From an uncultured Vampirovibrio sp. (GTDB lineage: Bacteria > Cyanobacteriota > Vampirovibrionia > Gastranaerophilales > Gastranaerophilaceae): a stretch of 64,000 bases of DNA. This document shows, in pieces, positions 53,945 to 63,307 of the stretch. The notes beneath the pieces were generated by a model that was not told the origin of the DNA, searched no databases, and saw only the letters and a list, made by a program, of their open reading frames with translations. A program made the translations under genes and the position numbers. Position 1 is the stretch's first letter. Each line of letters opens with the position of its first letter. Location of the stretch: positions 26,695-90,694 of the forward strand of contig CAJTNR010000007.1 of NCBI GenBank assembly GCA_910577635.1, given 5' to 3'.

Positions 53945-55927
53945 TTGAGGTATTTTTTGCAATCATACGGTTATAAAAAATTTAATAAAATTTTTTCTTT
54001 GTGCTTATTAGTTCAGTTAAGCGCTTTTTGTTTTGCTGCAGCAAACTACAGCACTAAAGAATTTGATTCTATAAGACAAGAATTATCTATTCAAAAAAAC
54101 AAAAATTCAAAAGATTATATTAAAACAAAAGAAAAACTGGAAAAATTCCTAACAAAACACGAAATCAACTATTCTGATTCTTTTCGCATACAAGATATTG
54201 AAAGATTAATTTGCGAACAAAAATACGATATTGCCTTATGGGAATTAAGTGAACTAATTGAAAATAATACTGAACTTAGCAAAGCTTATGAGCTGACAGC
54301 AGATATCTACACAATAAACTACAAAAATCAAAAACGAGCTCTGGAATACTACAAAGCATCAATTCAATGCGACAAGGAAAACTTGAGTGCTGTATATAAA
54401 CTTGCAAAACTTTACTTTAGGGAAAATAAAAATGTTCTTGGAATTGAGTATTTAAAACATATTGTCAAAAAAACAGACAATAAAGGATTACTTCAAGAAA
54501 TTGAAAATCTAGTCCAGAATGGAATTACACCAGCAGATAATTTTGAAGCAAATAATCTTTATGAAATTCTAGGTTTAATTTATGTTAAACTAAACAAAGT
54601 TCAAGACTCCTATGGCGCCTTTGATAAAGCAATCAATGAAAACAATAACGATATTTACTTAAAGTACTACTTTGGAGACCTGTTATTTGAAAACAAAGAA
54701 GATGATAATGCCTTAATAGTGTATGATTCAATTCTCAAACAGAATCCTTATGATTCTCAAATTAGAGCAACTAAAGCAAAAATTCTTGCCAAAAAAGGCG
54801 AGATTCTAAGTGCAGATAAAGAATACATGACAATTCTTGACCAATACCCTAATTCAAATCAGGCAAAGTATGGGATTTACAAGCTTTATGAAAATAAACT
54901 AAGCATTGATAAAATATTAGAAAAAATAAACCATAATAAGCCTAATTACAAACCTACTGTTAAGGAATATATGGCTTTTGCAAAATTATTAGAAGAGCTA
55001 AATGATTACACAGGTGCTGATAATTGCAGATATTATGCTAACAAACTGCAAGAAGCATCCAAACCCAAGCCAAAACCTGCTCCTGCATTAAAAAATAAGA
55101 CAACTAAGAAAAAAATAGAAGAAGAAAGAACAAAAAAACAACCCATTCTTAAAGAAAAACTTGAACTAGAACAAGAAAAAAAAGAAGAGCAGATAATCAA
55201 GCCTCCAAAAGAGCAGCCCAAAGAAGAGGTTCATAGCGAAGTATCCAAGAATGCTAAAAAGTATCCTCAATACCAAGTTATTCTTGATAAATATTTAAGC
55301 ATTGAAAACAAAGATGCCAGCATTTACATTGCAATAGCTAACACTTATAAGCTTATGGAAGATCCTTATAATGCTCTTAAAAACTACAAAAAAGCTCTTA
55401 AATTAGCGCCTCAGAACTCCGATATTTACTACAATATTGGTTTAACATATATGGAGTTAAACAGCAATGAAACAGCTAAAAGTTATCTTAATAAATCAAT
55501 TAGTTTAAACAATGATAATACAAAAGCAAAAAAACTTCTTGCTTTTGTTGACCAAAAACTTGTAACAAAGCTTCTTAATAAAGCTTATAGCGCTTATGAA
55601 AATAAAAGATATGTTGAAGCATTTGATACTCTTAATGAAGGGTTAAAAACTTATCCGGACAATGCTCAAATTTACTACTACAGAGCTCTTGTTTGTGATG
55701 CAATGAATAGAAACGCAGCACAGATTATTGATTTACAAAAAGCAATAGAGCTTGATCCTTCTTTTTATATGGCTTATTATCAGCTGGGCAAGGCCTATGA
55801 AAAAATTAATGATGAAAGAAGCGCTCTTGTAATTTATGAAAAATTCTTATCAATTGAACCAGAGGAAAAAGAGCTCATTAAAGAAGTGCAGAAAAAAGTT
55901 CTTATCTTGGGTAAAAAATATTATTAA
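53945..55927 (+). CDS. TPR-repeat protein, probably exported
   Basis: The 660-residue product has a probable signal sequence (about 15-33, KIFSLCLLVQLSAFCFAAA), TPR motifs both in the N-terminal half and after a 90-residue Lys/Glu/Pro-rich linker (residues about 368-440), then more TPRs to the end. The frame starts at a TTG; another TTG four codons later is possible. No ribosome-binding site is clear. It is paralogous in style, not closely in sequence, to the divergent TPR gene and is followed by kdsB 12 bases later. Confidence 0.85.
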   Translation: MRYFLQSYGYKKFNKIFSLCLLVQLSAFCFAAANYSTKEFDSIRQELSIQKNKNSKDYIKTKEKLEKFLTKHEINYSDSFRIQDIERLICEQKYDIALWELSELIENNTELSKAYELTADIYTINYKNQKRALEYYKASIQCDKENLSAVYKLAKLYFRENKNVLGIEYLKHIVKKTDNKGLLQEIENLVQNGITPADNFEANNLYEILGLIYVKLNKVQDSYGAFDKAINENNNDIYLKYYFGDLLFENKEDDNALIVYDSILKQNPYDSQIRATKAKILAKKGEILSADKEYMTILDQYPNSNQAKYGIYKLYENKLSIDKILEKINHNKPNYKPTVKEYMAFAKLLEELNDYTGADNCRYYANKLQEASKPKPKPAPALKNKTTKKKIEEERTKKQPILKEKLELEQEKKEEQIIKPPKEQPKEEVHSEVSKNAKKYPQYQVILDKYLSIENKDASIYIAIANTYKLMEDPYNALKNYKKALKLAPQNSDIYYNIGLTYMELNSNETAKSYLNKSISLNNDNTKAKKLLAFVDQKLVTKLLNKAYSAYENKRYVEAFDTLNEGLKTYPDNAQIYYYRALVCDAMNRNAAQIIDLQKAIELDPSFYMAYYQLGKAYEKINDERSALVIYEKFLSIEPEEKELIKEVQKKVLILGKKYY

Positions 55928-55939
55928 GGAACTAGTTTT

Positions 55940-56668
55940 ATGGAAAAAACAGCTATTATAATACCAGCTCGATACAACTCAACAAGATTAATTGCAAAAC
56001 CATTATTAAAAGTTAATGGAAAATCAATAATACAATACGTTTGGGAAGCTGCAAAAAAATCAAAATTAGCTCAAAAAGTAATAATAGCAACTGATGATGA
56101 AAGAATCGCTAAAGAAGTTACCAGTTTTGGCGGGCAATATGAGCTAACGGACAATAATCATAAATCAGGTTCAGATAGGATTGCAGAAGTTGCAAAAAGA
56201 AACGAAGAATATAACTACATCTTAAACTTACAAGGAGATGAACCGCAGATAACTGCTGAAGCAATTGATTTAGCCATTAAAACTTTAATCAATGATAAAA
56301 CAGCCGATATCTCAACTCTGGTTAGAAAGATTGTTGATAGAGAGCAAATTAATAATCCAAATTGTGTAAAATGTGTTTTTGATAACAATTTTAATGCCCT
56401 ATACTTTTCAAGATGCCCTATTCCATACCAAAGAAACGAGCAGGAATCTGACTATTATGCTCATATTGGGATTTATTGCTACAAAAAAGAGTCGCTAATC
56501 AGAATGACAGAATTAAAACAGACTAATTTAGAGCGTCAGGAAAGCTTAGAACAACTAAGAGCATTACAAAACTCAATGAAAATTAAAGTAGCTCTTACCA
56601 ACCTTAATCCCACTGGAATTGATACTATTGAAGATTACGAAAAATTCAAAAAAGAAATAGAAAACTAA
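55940..56668 (+). CDS. kdsB: 3-deoxy-manno-octulosonate cytidylyltransferase
   Basis: KdsB activates KDO with CTP for attachment to lipid A, the first inner-core step of LPS. The 242-residue product has IIIPARYNSTRLIAKPLLKV, ATDDERIAKEV, NHKSGSDRIAEV and NLQGDEPQI. It implies LPS and a Gram-negative envelope. Short of the E. coli length (248) by a few residues only. Follows the TPR gene by 12 bases and is convergent with the LptD-like gene, with overlap of four bases. Confidence 0.95.
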   Translation: MEKTAIIIPARYNSTRLIAKPLLKVNGKSIIQYVWEAAKKSKLAQKVIIATDDERIAKEVTSFGGQYELTDNNHKSGSDRIAEVAKRNEEYNYILNLQGDEPQITAEAIDLAIKTLINDKTADISTLVRKIVDREQINNPNCVKCVFDNNFNALYFSRCPIPYQRNEQESDYYAHIGIYCYKKESLIRMTELKQTNLERQESLEQLRALQNSMKIKVALTNLNPTGIDTIEDYEKFKKEIEN

Positions 56669-58665
56669 ATATTTTCATTATCTTCAATTTTTATTCTCTT
56701 TGAATGTTTATAGAAGTCTCTTTTTTCTTGAGATCTGTCAGCTCCTTGGGTTATTAGTTTTTCAAAGTTAATTTTAGCGCTATCTGATCCAACTAAAAAC
56801 ATAAAGTCAGCATGGGCAACATCTCTTACAAAGTCGTATGATAGTGCAACTTTTAAATCCTGCGGTCCGAACATTAGGTATAATCTGGATTCAGTCAATA
56901 AATCTCTTTCATAGTTATCTTTAGAAGGAGTAACGGTTGCACGAAACCCTAGTGCAAATTTATTTGTAATATTAAATTTTTCATTCAAAACAATAGATGA
57001 TTTACCATATCGATACTTATCAAAAACAAAGGGACTATCACCGTGGATACCGGCTAGAATATAGCCAATGCTTGACTCCCAGGATTTTAGCTTTGTAGTA
57101 ACAAAAGGACCAACGCGAACAACTCCGCTGGTTTGTCCGGAACCATAAACAGTAGCAGAACCCTGTGCAAGTCCATTTAAGGATATACTTAAATCCTGCT
57201 CTTTGTTTTCATAACTTAGAAGTGTTTTGTACATTTCTGCATTATATCTGAATCTTGTAGTAGCATAAGCATGCTCTTGATCGTGCTTTTGATAATCACT
57301 AAAAATACCCGCATACACTCCATTTGTAAAAGTTATGCCAAGATCACTAACTCCATAACTTTTAACATATTCTAATTGCGCACCGTATCCAGGTCTTCTT
57401 GCTCCCATAAAACCTTCTGAAATATAGGAATTACGTGTATACTTTAAAGACAAAGAATCTGATAGACGATATTTACCGCGGACAACCAAATTAGAACTGG
57501 AAGTTCCCCAGCCGCCTTCTACAGTACCATTTTTACTCTGATGTCTCCCTATAACACCAACACCCATGCCGTCTTGGTAAATTATTGCAGGCATCAGTTT
57601 TAAAGTTTGTCCTTTTGGAAGCTTATAAACCAAACCATAACCAAAATATGTACCAAAATTTCTCATAGTACCAGCTTCAGGCATATTAGTTTCAATTACC
57701 TGATTTTGCTTATCTGAAATTATCTCAATATCTGAATTATGGATTATTTTATGATTGTTATAAAGCACATTGGAACCTTTAAGCAGGATTGAATCATGGT
57801 CTTTATAACTTGTAATTACAATCTCTTTGGAATTAATAGTGTAAACTTGTTTTTTGGGAGGATTAAGCGCGGACATGTCGTTCTTTAAATCCTCATACAA
57901 ACCAAGAGCACCCCTTGGCTCAATTTTAGCAAAACCTGCACTAACCAATGGATATTGAGTTTTTTTGTTAGATTTTAAGTTCCCGTTAATCATCTGAATA
58001 TCATTAGCTATTAAGTATCCTTCCTGGGCTCTTACGGTAAAAGAATACGCTTCAATTACAGGGTCATCCATAAGGATATTTTGCTCATTAAGATCAACAA
58101 GCATAAATTCACCCTTCATTTCAACCCCATCTTTTATAATTTTAACGTTTTTATGAAGTTTAATTGTCTGGCTCGCTTTATCTAAAACAGCTTCATCTGC
58201 TTTTAGGGTTACACCCTGAGATTTAGCTATAATTTCAACATTGCCTTTGGCATATACATTGCCTTCTGTATCATCATAAGTAATTTTATCCGCATTTATC
58301 TGGAACTTGTTTTTGTCACTCACAGTTTCAACAGCTGTTGTTACATCAGTTTTGTTTGGATTTTTTATATCCTCATTAGGAATTTCATCTTCAACTGCAC
58401 TATTTTTTTTCTTTCTTTTATTGAAAAAATTTCTAGCTTTCTGTTCAATCTTATAGCCAACACTATCTTCAACACTAAAATTAGGAAGTTCAGGATCATT
58501 GAAAGTCGGAATAACCGGAGCTTCTTGTTTTTCTACTATGTTTTCATTGTCAACAGTTCTAGCCTTGACAACTTCATAAGAAGCACAGGTATAATTACGA
58601 AACTGGGATATAAATACCAGAATAAATATGAAAATAAAAAACTTCTTACCTGAATATTTTAACAA
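56665..58665 (-). CDS. LptD/OstA-like LPS transport protein
   Basis: The 666-residue product has a hydrophobic N-terminal signal region (KFFIFIFILVFISQFRNYTCA), an OstA-type domain of repeating beta strands (ADKITYDDTEGNVYAKGNVEIIAKSQG, about residues 122-200) as in LptA and LptD, and a C-terminal region of alternating strands that could form the LptD barrel. LptD inserts LPS in the outer leaflet. It is smaller and divergent compared with proteobacterial LptD (about 780). Convergent with kdsB, so both strands here serve LPS. Confidence 0.78.
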   Translation of the reverse strand: MLKYSGKKFFIFIFILVFISQFRNYTCASYEVVKARTVDNENIVEKQEAPVIPTFNDPELPNFSVEDSVGYKIEQKARNFFNKRKKKNSAVEDEIPNEDIKNPNKTDVTTAVETVSDKNKFQINADKITYDDTEGNVYAKGNVEIIAKSQGVTLKADEAVLDKASQTIKLHKNVKIIKDGVEMKGEFMLVDLNEQNILMDDPVIEAYSFTVRAQEGYLIANDIQMINGNLKSNKKTQYPLVSAGFAKIEPRGALGLYEDLKNDMSALNPPKKQVYTINSKEIVITSYKDHDSILLKGSNVLYNNHKIIHNSDIEIISDKQNQVIETNMPEAGTMRNFGTYFGYGLVYKLPKGQTLKLMPAIIYQDGMGVGVIGRHQSKNGTVEGGWGTSSSNLVVRGKYRLSDSLSLKYTRNSYISEGFMGARRPGYGAQLEYVKSYGVSDLGITFTNGVYAGIFSDYQKHDQEHAYATTRFRYNAEMYKTLLSYENKEQDLSISLNGLAQGSATVYGSGQTSGVVRVGPFVTTKLKSWESSIGYILAGIHGDSPFVFDKYRYGKSSIVLNEKFNITNKFALGFRATVTPSKDNYERDLLTESRLYLMFGPQDLKVALSYDFVRDVAHADFMFLVGSDSAKINFEKLITQGADRSQEKRDFYKHSKRIKIEDNENI

Positions 58666-58730
58666 TTTTAACTCTTAGTCCAGTATAATGTATTATCCTT
58701 AATTTACAACAAAAAAACTTAGATTACAAA

Positions 58731-59891
58731 TTATCTTACGAAATTTGTCGGATTAACAGGATTACCCTTTTGACGAACTTCAAAGTGCAAATGAGGCCCT
58801 GTTGAATAGCCGGTTGTACCAACTTTACCTATCACAGATCCGCGAACAACATTTGCTCCTTGTTTTGCACTAATTGTCGACATATGAGCATATAAAGTTG
58901 TTGTTGGAACACCATTAATTTTACCATGATCAATAATAACAACTTTTCCATAACCGCTATACCAGCCGGTAAAGATAACTCTTCCTGAGTTAGCAGCTTT
59001 AATAGGAGTTCCGTATGGCACTGCGATATCAAGTCCGGAGTGGAAAATTCTTCTTTTGAAAATAGGATGAACCCTCCAGCCAAAAGGAGAGGTGATTCTT
59101 CCGACCACAGGACGGATAAATCCACTTGTAACAGTAACATTCACTCCATCTTTTCCGGATTTTGTAACCTGCTGATTGATCATTTGAGAAATAGCTCTTG
59201 ACTGACGGGCAAGGTCTTTTTCAGCCTTTTCCCAAGTAGCTCTATCAGTTTTTAGTTTTTCAATCAATTTTTCATTACGTGAAATTGCATCTTGAATATC
59301 TACTTGTTGTTTATTAATTGAAGCAATTGATGATTCAAGGTTTCTTTTCTGTGTTTCAATACGAGCCTTCACGGCAAGGATTTCCTTAGCACAAAGCCGT
59401 GTTTCAACAAGTCTTTTTTTATCATAAGCAATTATTATATTCTCAAAATAAAGTCTATCTAAAAAAGCGTTAATATCGTTAGAATTAAGCAGAAATTCAA
59501 CATAACTGTTTCTTTTATGTTTAAAAATCTGCACAAGACGTTTGGAAGTATAAGACTGATGCTTTTTGTTTTCCATTAATAAAATTTCAAGTTTGCGCTC
59601 AAGATTGATAACTTCATTCTGCGCGCTTTTATATTGTTTTTTGTTCTTCTGGAGATTCTGCTGGGTGTATTCAAGTTTTTGCTGGTTTTTATACAGTCTG
59701 TTTGTTTCAATTTTTTCCAATAACTTTAATTTTCGAATTTCTTTTTTTGCCTTGCTTTGTTTGAGTTCAATCTCACTTCTTTTGATATCTAGTTTATCAT
59801 TACCATAGCAAAAAGATGTTGCAAAATTTATACAAACAGCAAAACATAAAAAATAAAAATATAAACTTTTTATAATTCGACAATAGTTCAT
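58731..59891 (-). CDS. EnvC-like murein hydrolase activator with M23 domain
   Basis: The 386-residue product has a signal peptide (LYFYFLCFAVCINFATSFCYG), a coiled-coil region of about 200 residues (KQSKAKKEIRKLKLLEKIETN), and a C-terminal M23 peptidase (LytM) domain with HSGLDIAVPYG and the HxH pair GPHLHFEVR. The metal-binding residues are kept, so it may be an active endopeptidase rather than only an activator. The ATG lies three bases after the stop of a 34-residue membrane protein gene. It sits next to the LptD-like gene and so belongs to the envelope block. Confidence 0.9.
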   Translation of the reverse strand: MNYCRIIKSLYFYFLCFAVCINFATSFCYGNDKLDIKRSEIELKQSKAKKEIRKLKLLEKIETNRLYKNQQKLEYTQQNLQKNKKQYKSAQNEVINLERKLEILLMENKKHQSYTSKRLVQIFKHKRNSYVEFLLNSNDINAFLDRLYFENIIIAYDKKRLVETRLCAKEILAVKARIETQKRNLESSIASINKQQVDIQDAISRNEKLIEKLKTDRATWEKAEKDLARQSRAISQMINQQVTKSGKDGVNVTVTSGFIRPVVGRITSPFGWRVHPIFKRRIFHSGLDIAVPYGTPIKAANSGRVIFTGWYSGYGKVVIIDHGKINGVPTTTLYAHMSTISAKQGANVVRGSVIGKVGTTGYSTGPHLHFEVRQKGNPVNPTNFVR

Positions 59892-59894
59892 AAT

Positions 59895-59999
59895 TTAAAA
59901 AAGTACGCTTAATAAAGCTCCAATTCCTACCATCCAGGCAACTATAAAAACAGTTAAGACTATTACAATTATTCTTCTGTGCTTTCTGAAAAATTCCAT
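59895..59999 (-). CDS. 34-residue single-pass membrane protein upstream of the EnvC-like gene
   Basis: The frame encodes MEFFRKHRRIIVIVLTVFIV followed by AWMVGIGALLSVLF: a basic start and one membrane helix. GAGGAAAAACA is a good ribosome-binding site for the ATG at 59999. Its stop is three bases before the EnvC-like ATG, so they are coupled. The N-terminal pattern recalls the membrane anchors of PpiD/SurA-type foldases, but no further domain follows. Possibly a small regulatory or anchoring subunit. Confidence 0.6.
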   Translation of the reverse strand: MEFFRKHRRIIVIVLTVFIVAWMVGIGALLSVLF

Positions 60000-60078
60000 T
60001 GTTTTTCCTCTAAATAATTATATATAAATATAATAACAAAAATAATACTCAATTGGCAAATTGCTTTACAAAAAACAT

Positions 60079-61896
60079 TTATTTATTGGGTTTTTGAACT
60101 TTGCACCCATCATCCTCGCTGTCGATTTTTCCGTCAAAATTGTTATCAATGCCGTCATAACAAGAATTCTTAGAGTCAAACCCCTCTGCCCTTGGGATAA
60201 GTTTTAAAAATTTTTTATCAATTGAGCTGAATAAGTATAAATAATAATCCCTATAATAAGAAGCAAGGACTTTATTTTCAATCAGCAATATGTTTTCATC
60301 ATTTTTATAAAAACCGCTCTTTGAAAAATTCAAACTTCCGCTAATTAAAAAATTAGAATCAATAACCATTGTTTTTTCATGGTTCTTACCTCCCCAATTC
60401 TCAACTATCACAGGAATTTTTGCTTCCCTTAGAAGTTTGACATTGTTTTTAAAGTTATTAGCACAAAGTGCATCCAATAAAACCAAAACCTCAACTCCTC
60501 TTTTTTTTGCAAGAATTAATTCATTAATCAAATTTTTATCTGTTAAATAAAAAATAGATAAAAATATCTCCTTGTTTGCATTTTTAATCTTATTTTGAAT
60601 GAGGTTATTATAAACATCGTTTTTTGGAGAAAAATAAGCTTTTACCCATTTATACTGCCCTATTTTATTTTCAATTTTCTTTATAGAAAATTTTGAATTA
60701 AACATTTGATCAAATTCTTGTTTGTAAGTATTGGCAATAATACCTGAATTAATTACAAGAAAAATATTTGCATTATACCCTCCAGTCCCTGTTGAAGATA
60801 AATTGGTTGAACCTGTTATAACTTTTTTATTGTCAAAAATAAAAAATTTATTATGCATTAAAGAAGAGGTTTTATCAACTACAGCGCTGAATTCTTCACT
60901 AAATTCTTTAGTTTTAGGATAAGTTGAATCCTGATTTTTGCTATAATCAACAACCGCACGGATTACAACCCCTCGTTTTTTTGCCATGCGAAGCGCTTCT
61001 ATAACTGCTTTTTGATCCCCGACTCCATATAAAGCCATATCTATAGTGCTATTAGAAGAATTAATTTCCTCTACCAGTCTTTTACAAACCAATGTGTCGC
61101 AATTTGGGTTTGGTTTTTTAAGCTCAAGCGGATTAATTAAATACATTTCAATAAAACCGTCTTTTTTATAAACAGAACGAGGGTATTTACCAATACTTTT
61201 AGGGATGCTGTACTCATTAATAATTTTCTCTGATAAAAAACAGGCTTTACAAGGGGTATGGTGTACTAAAGCATCTTTTTTTAATATCAGCTCAGCATTT
61301 TTTATACTATTTACAAATTCACAATCAAGCTTGTGAATAATTCCCGAGCTGGAATTGAACAAAACAAAACTAAGCTTATCAAGTTCTTTAGAATTATTCT
61401 TAACTTGAGATAAGTTTTGATAAATATAATAGTTTTTATTCTTTGAATTTTTATAGCTAAAACCAAGACCATTTTTTAACAACATTATTCCATAGTCTTG
61501 ATTTTTAAAGGTTATATAAGAATATCCGTATTTTTTATCTTTAGAATATTCAATTCTATCAATATCTAAAGAGACATCCTGTCCTTCTAAAGCAGCAATT
61601 GCCCAGTTTCTTGCAAGATAGCCAGTTTTTAAATATTGTTCTATACTAAGGTTCAATTTTTTTGACCAATTAGTTGAAAAATCGTTCTTGATTGGTCTAA
61701 ATGCACTGACATCTGCAAGTTTTATAAGTTCATTATCATCAATACGATTATTCTTATTCAAATCAATATATAATAAATCGGCCTCTTTAACCTTAAGGAC
61801 TTTATAAGAAGTTTTTTGAGGGGTTTTATAATAATAAATAATAAAACCCAAAAACATTGTCAATAAAACGATTACAGCGATAATTTTCTTTTTCAT
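60079..61896 (-). CDS. Membrane-anchored SNase-like plus double phospholipase-D (HKD) nuclease with Ca-binding motifs
   Basis: The 605-residue product has an N-terminal membrane helix (IIAVIVLLTMFLGFIIYYY), an EF-hand-like loop DLNKNNRIDDNEL (45-57), a degenerate thermonuclease-like domain (about 90-150, TGYLARNWAIAALEGQ), and an Ada-like cysteine motif (HKLDCEF...HHTPCKACF, 188-220). Then two HKD half-sites follow: H348-NK350-x4-D355 and H506-EK508-x4-D513. The C-terminus has DGIDNNFDGKIDSEDDGC (581-598), a thrombospondin-type calcium loop. Such PLD nucleases cut DNA or lipid. The exported position suggests action outside the cell or in the periplasm. It stands alone. Confidence 0.82.
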   Translation of the reverse strand: MKKKIIAVIVLLTMFLGFIIYYYKTPQKTSYKVLKVKEADLLYIDLNKNNRIDDNELIKLADVSAFRPIKNDFSTNWSKKLNLSIEQYLKTGYLARNWAIAALEGQDVSLDIDRIEYSKDKKYGYSYITFKNQDYGIMLLKNGLGFSYKNSKNKNYYIYQNLSQVKNNSKELDKLSFVLFNSSSGIIHKLDCEFVNSIKNAELILKKDALVHHTPCKACFLSEKIINEYSIPKSIGKYPRSVYKKDGFIEMYLINPLELKKPNPNCDTLVCKRLVEEINSSNSTIDMALYGVGDQKAVIEALRMAKKRGVVIRAVVDYSKNQDSTYPKTKEFSEEFSAVVDKTSSLMHNKFFIFDNKKVITGSTNLSSTGTGGYNANIFLVINSGIIANTYKQEFDQMFNSKFSIKKIENKIGQYKWVKAYFSPKNDVYNNLIQNKIKNANKEIFLSIFYLTDKNLINELILAKKRGVEVLVLLDALCANNFKNNVKLLREAKIPVIVENWGGKNHEKTMVIDSNFLISGSLNFSKSGFYKNDENILLIENKVLASYYRDYYLYLFSSIDKKFLKLIPRAEGFDSKNSCYDGIDNNFDGKIDSEDDGCKVQKPNK

Positions 61897-62017
61897 TACA
61901 GAATAATAATATAAAAAAATGAATTTGTTAATAAAACTTTACTTTAAGTACTTGTTTATTAATTTTGTTTAATATAAGATAGAATTTGCTAGAAGAACTA
62001 ATAAAAAGGGTAAGAAA

Positions 62018-62371
62018 ATGAATCCGATTATTGAAGAATTAGAAAAAGAATATACAAACCGTGAAATGCCTGAAATTAACCCAGGCGACACAGTTAAGGT
62101 ATTTGTTAGAATTATTGAAGGAAACAAAGAAAGAACACAGGCGTTTGAAGGAACAGTAATTAAAAAACGCGGAAGCTCAATCAACAAAACAATTACAGTA
62201 AGAAAAGTTTTCCAAGGAATTGGTGTTGAGCGTGTTTTTGCAATTTATTCACCAAGAATTGAAAAAATTCAAGTTCTAAGAAAAGGTGATGTAAGACGTG
62301 CTAAGCTTTACTACTTAAGAGAACGTTCAGGCAAAGCTACTCGTATTAGAGAAAAAATGGAAAAAAGATAA
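62018..62371 (+). CDS. rplS: 50S ribosomal protein L19
   Basis: The 117-residue product has the L19 pattern: [56 protein letters not shown]19 sits at the interface of the two ribosomal subunits. AAAGGGTAAGAAA precedes the ATG. A weak terminator and rbgA follow, a placement seen in several phyla, but rpsP-rimM-trmD are not upstream. Confidence 0.96.
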   Translation: MNPIIEELEKEYTNREMPEINPGDTVKVFVRIIEGNKERTQAFEGTVIKKRGSSINKTITVRKVFQGIGVERVFAIYSPRIEKIQVLRKGDVRRAKLYYLRERSGKATRIREKMEKR

Positions 62372-62396
62372 ACTCTTTTTTAAAATTTAGTTTTTT

Positions 62397-62434
62397 AATG
62401 CCTTGAGTTTTATTGCAAATTCAAGGCATTATTT
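62397..62434 (+). terminator. Hairpin after rplS
   Basis: AATGCCTTGA pairs with TCAAGGCATT over a 14-base loop; the tail ATTTAT is weak, so read-through to rbgA is possible. Confidence 0.5.
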
Positions 62435-62449
62435 ATAAAAGGATTCTAT

Positions 62450-63307
62450 ATGGGGCACATTCACTGGTTCCCGGGGCATATTGCAAAAGCCACAAGGGAA
62501 CTTAAAGAAAAACTTAATCTTGTTGATGTAATTATTGAAGTAATTGATTCAAGAATTCCTTATTCAAGCTGGTATAAAACTACAGATAAACTATGTTCTA
62601 ACAAACCAAGATTACTATTAATGAACAAATCCGATGTTTCAGATCCTAACTTAAACACTGCTTGGGCAAAAACAATATCTGATCTTTCTAATTGTAAAGT
62701 AATTATCACCAGCTTAAAAAATCAGGGGGATATTAAGCTGATTACTGATAATATTCTGGAACTATCTAAAGAAATTATGCTCAAAAGACTTGAAAAAGGA
62801 CTTTTAATTCGACCTACAAGAACCATGGTAATTGGCATGCCAAATGTTGGAAAATCAAGCACTATAAATAGACTTGTTAAAAAAGCTAAGACAAAAACAG
62901 GACCCAAAGCAGGAGTGACAAGAACCCAGCAATGGGTTAGAATTAACAATAAAATTGAACTTTTAGATACACCGGGAATCATCCCGACAACACAAGACGA
63001 CCAGTATCAGGCACTTAAACTTGCCATTGTTAACTCAATTGGTGAGAATGCTTTCGATAGTGAATTTGCAGCAGAAAATTTACTTAATATTCTGCTTAGA
63101 TTCTATCCCAAAGAACTAAGAACCTATTATGGATTCAAAGAAGAAGAATCAGTCAATATTGAATCAATTGCAATTAAACAAAACTGGATTCTAAAAGGAC
63201 AAAAGCCTGATACTAAAAGAACTTCGCAAATTATTCTATCTGCTTTTCAAAGTGGGAAAATAGGAAAATTTACATTAGAAACTCCAAAAGAATATGAGCT
63301 TATTTGA
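62450..63307 (+). CDS. rbgA: Ribosome biogenesis GTPase RbgA/YlqF
   Basis: RbgA is a circularly permuted GTPase needed for late 50S assembly. The 285-residue product starts MGHIHWFPGHIAKATREL and has the permuted order: G4 NKSD near residue 58, then G1 GMPNVGKSS and G3 DTPGI. The C-terminal helical domain is present. The start codon follows AAAGGA by about 8 bases. It overlaps rnhB by 14 bases. Confidence 0.94.
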   Translation: MGHIHWFPGHIAKATRELKEKLNLVDVIIEVIDSRIPYSSWYKTTDKLCSNKPRLLLMNKSDVSDPNLNTAWAKTISDLSNCKVIITSLKNQGDIKLITDNILELSKEIMLKRLEKGLLIRPTRTMVIGMPNVGKSSTINRLVKKAKTKTGPKAGVTRTQQWVRINNKIELLDTPGIIPTTQDDQYQALKLAIVNSIGENAFDSEFAAENLLNILLRFYPKELRTYYGFKEEESVNIESIAIKQNWILKGQKPDTKRTSQIILSAFQSGKIGKFTLETPKEYELI

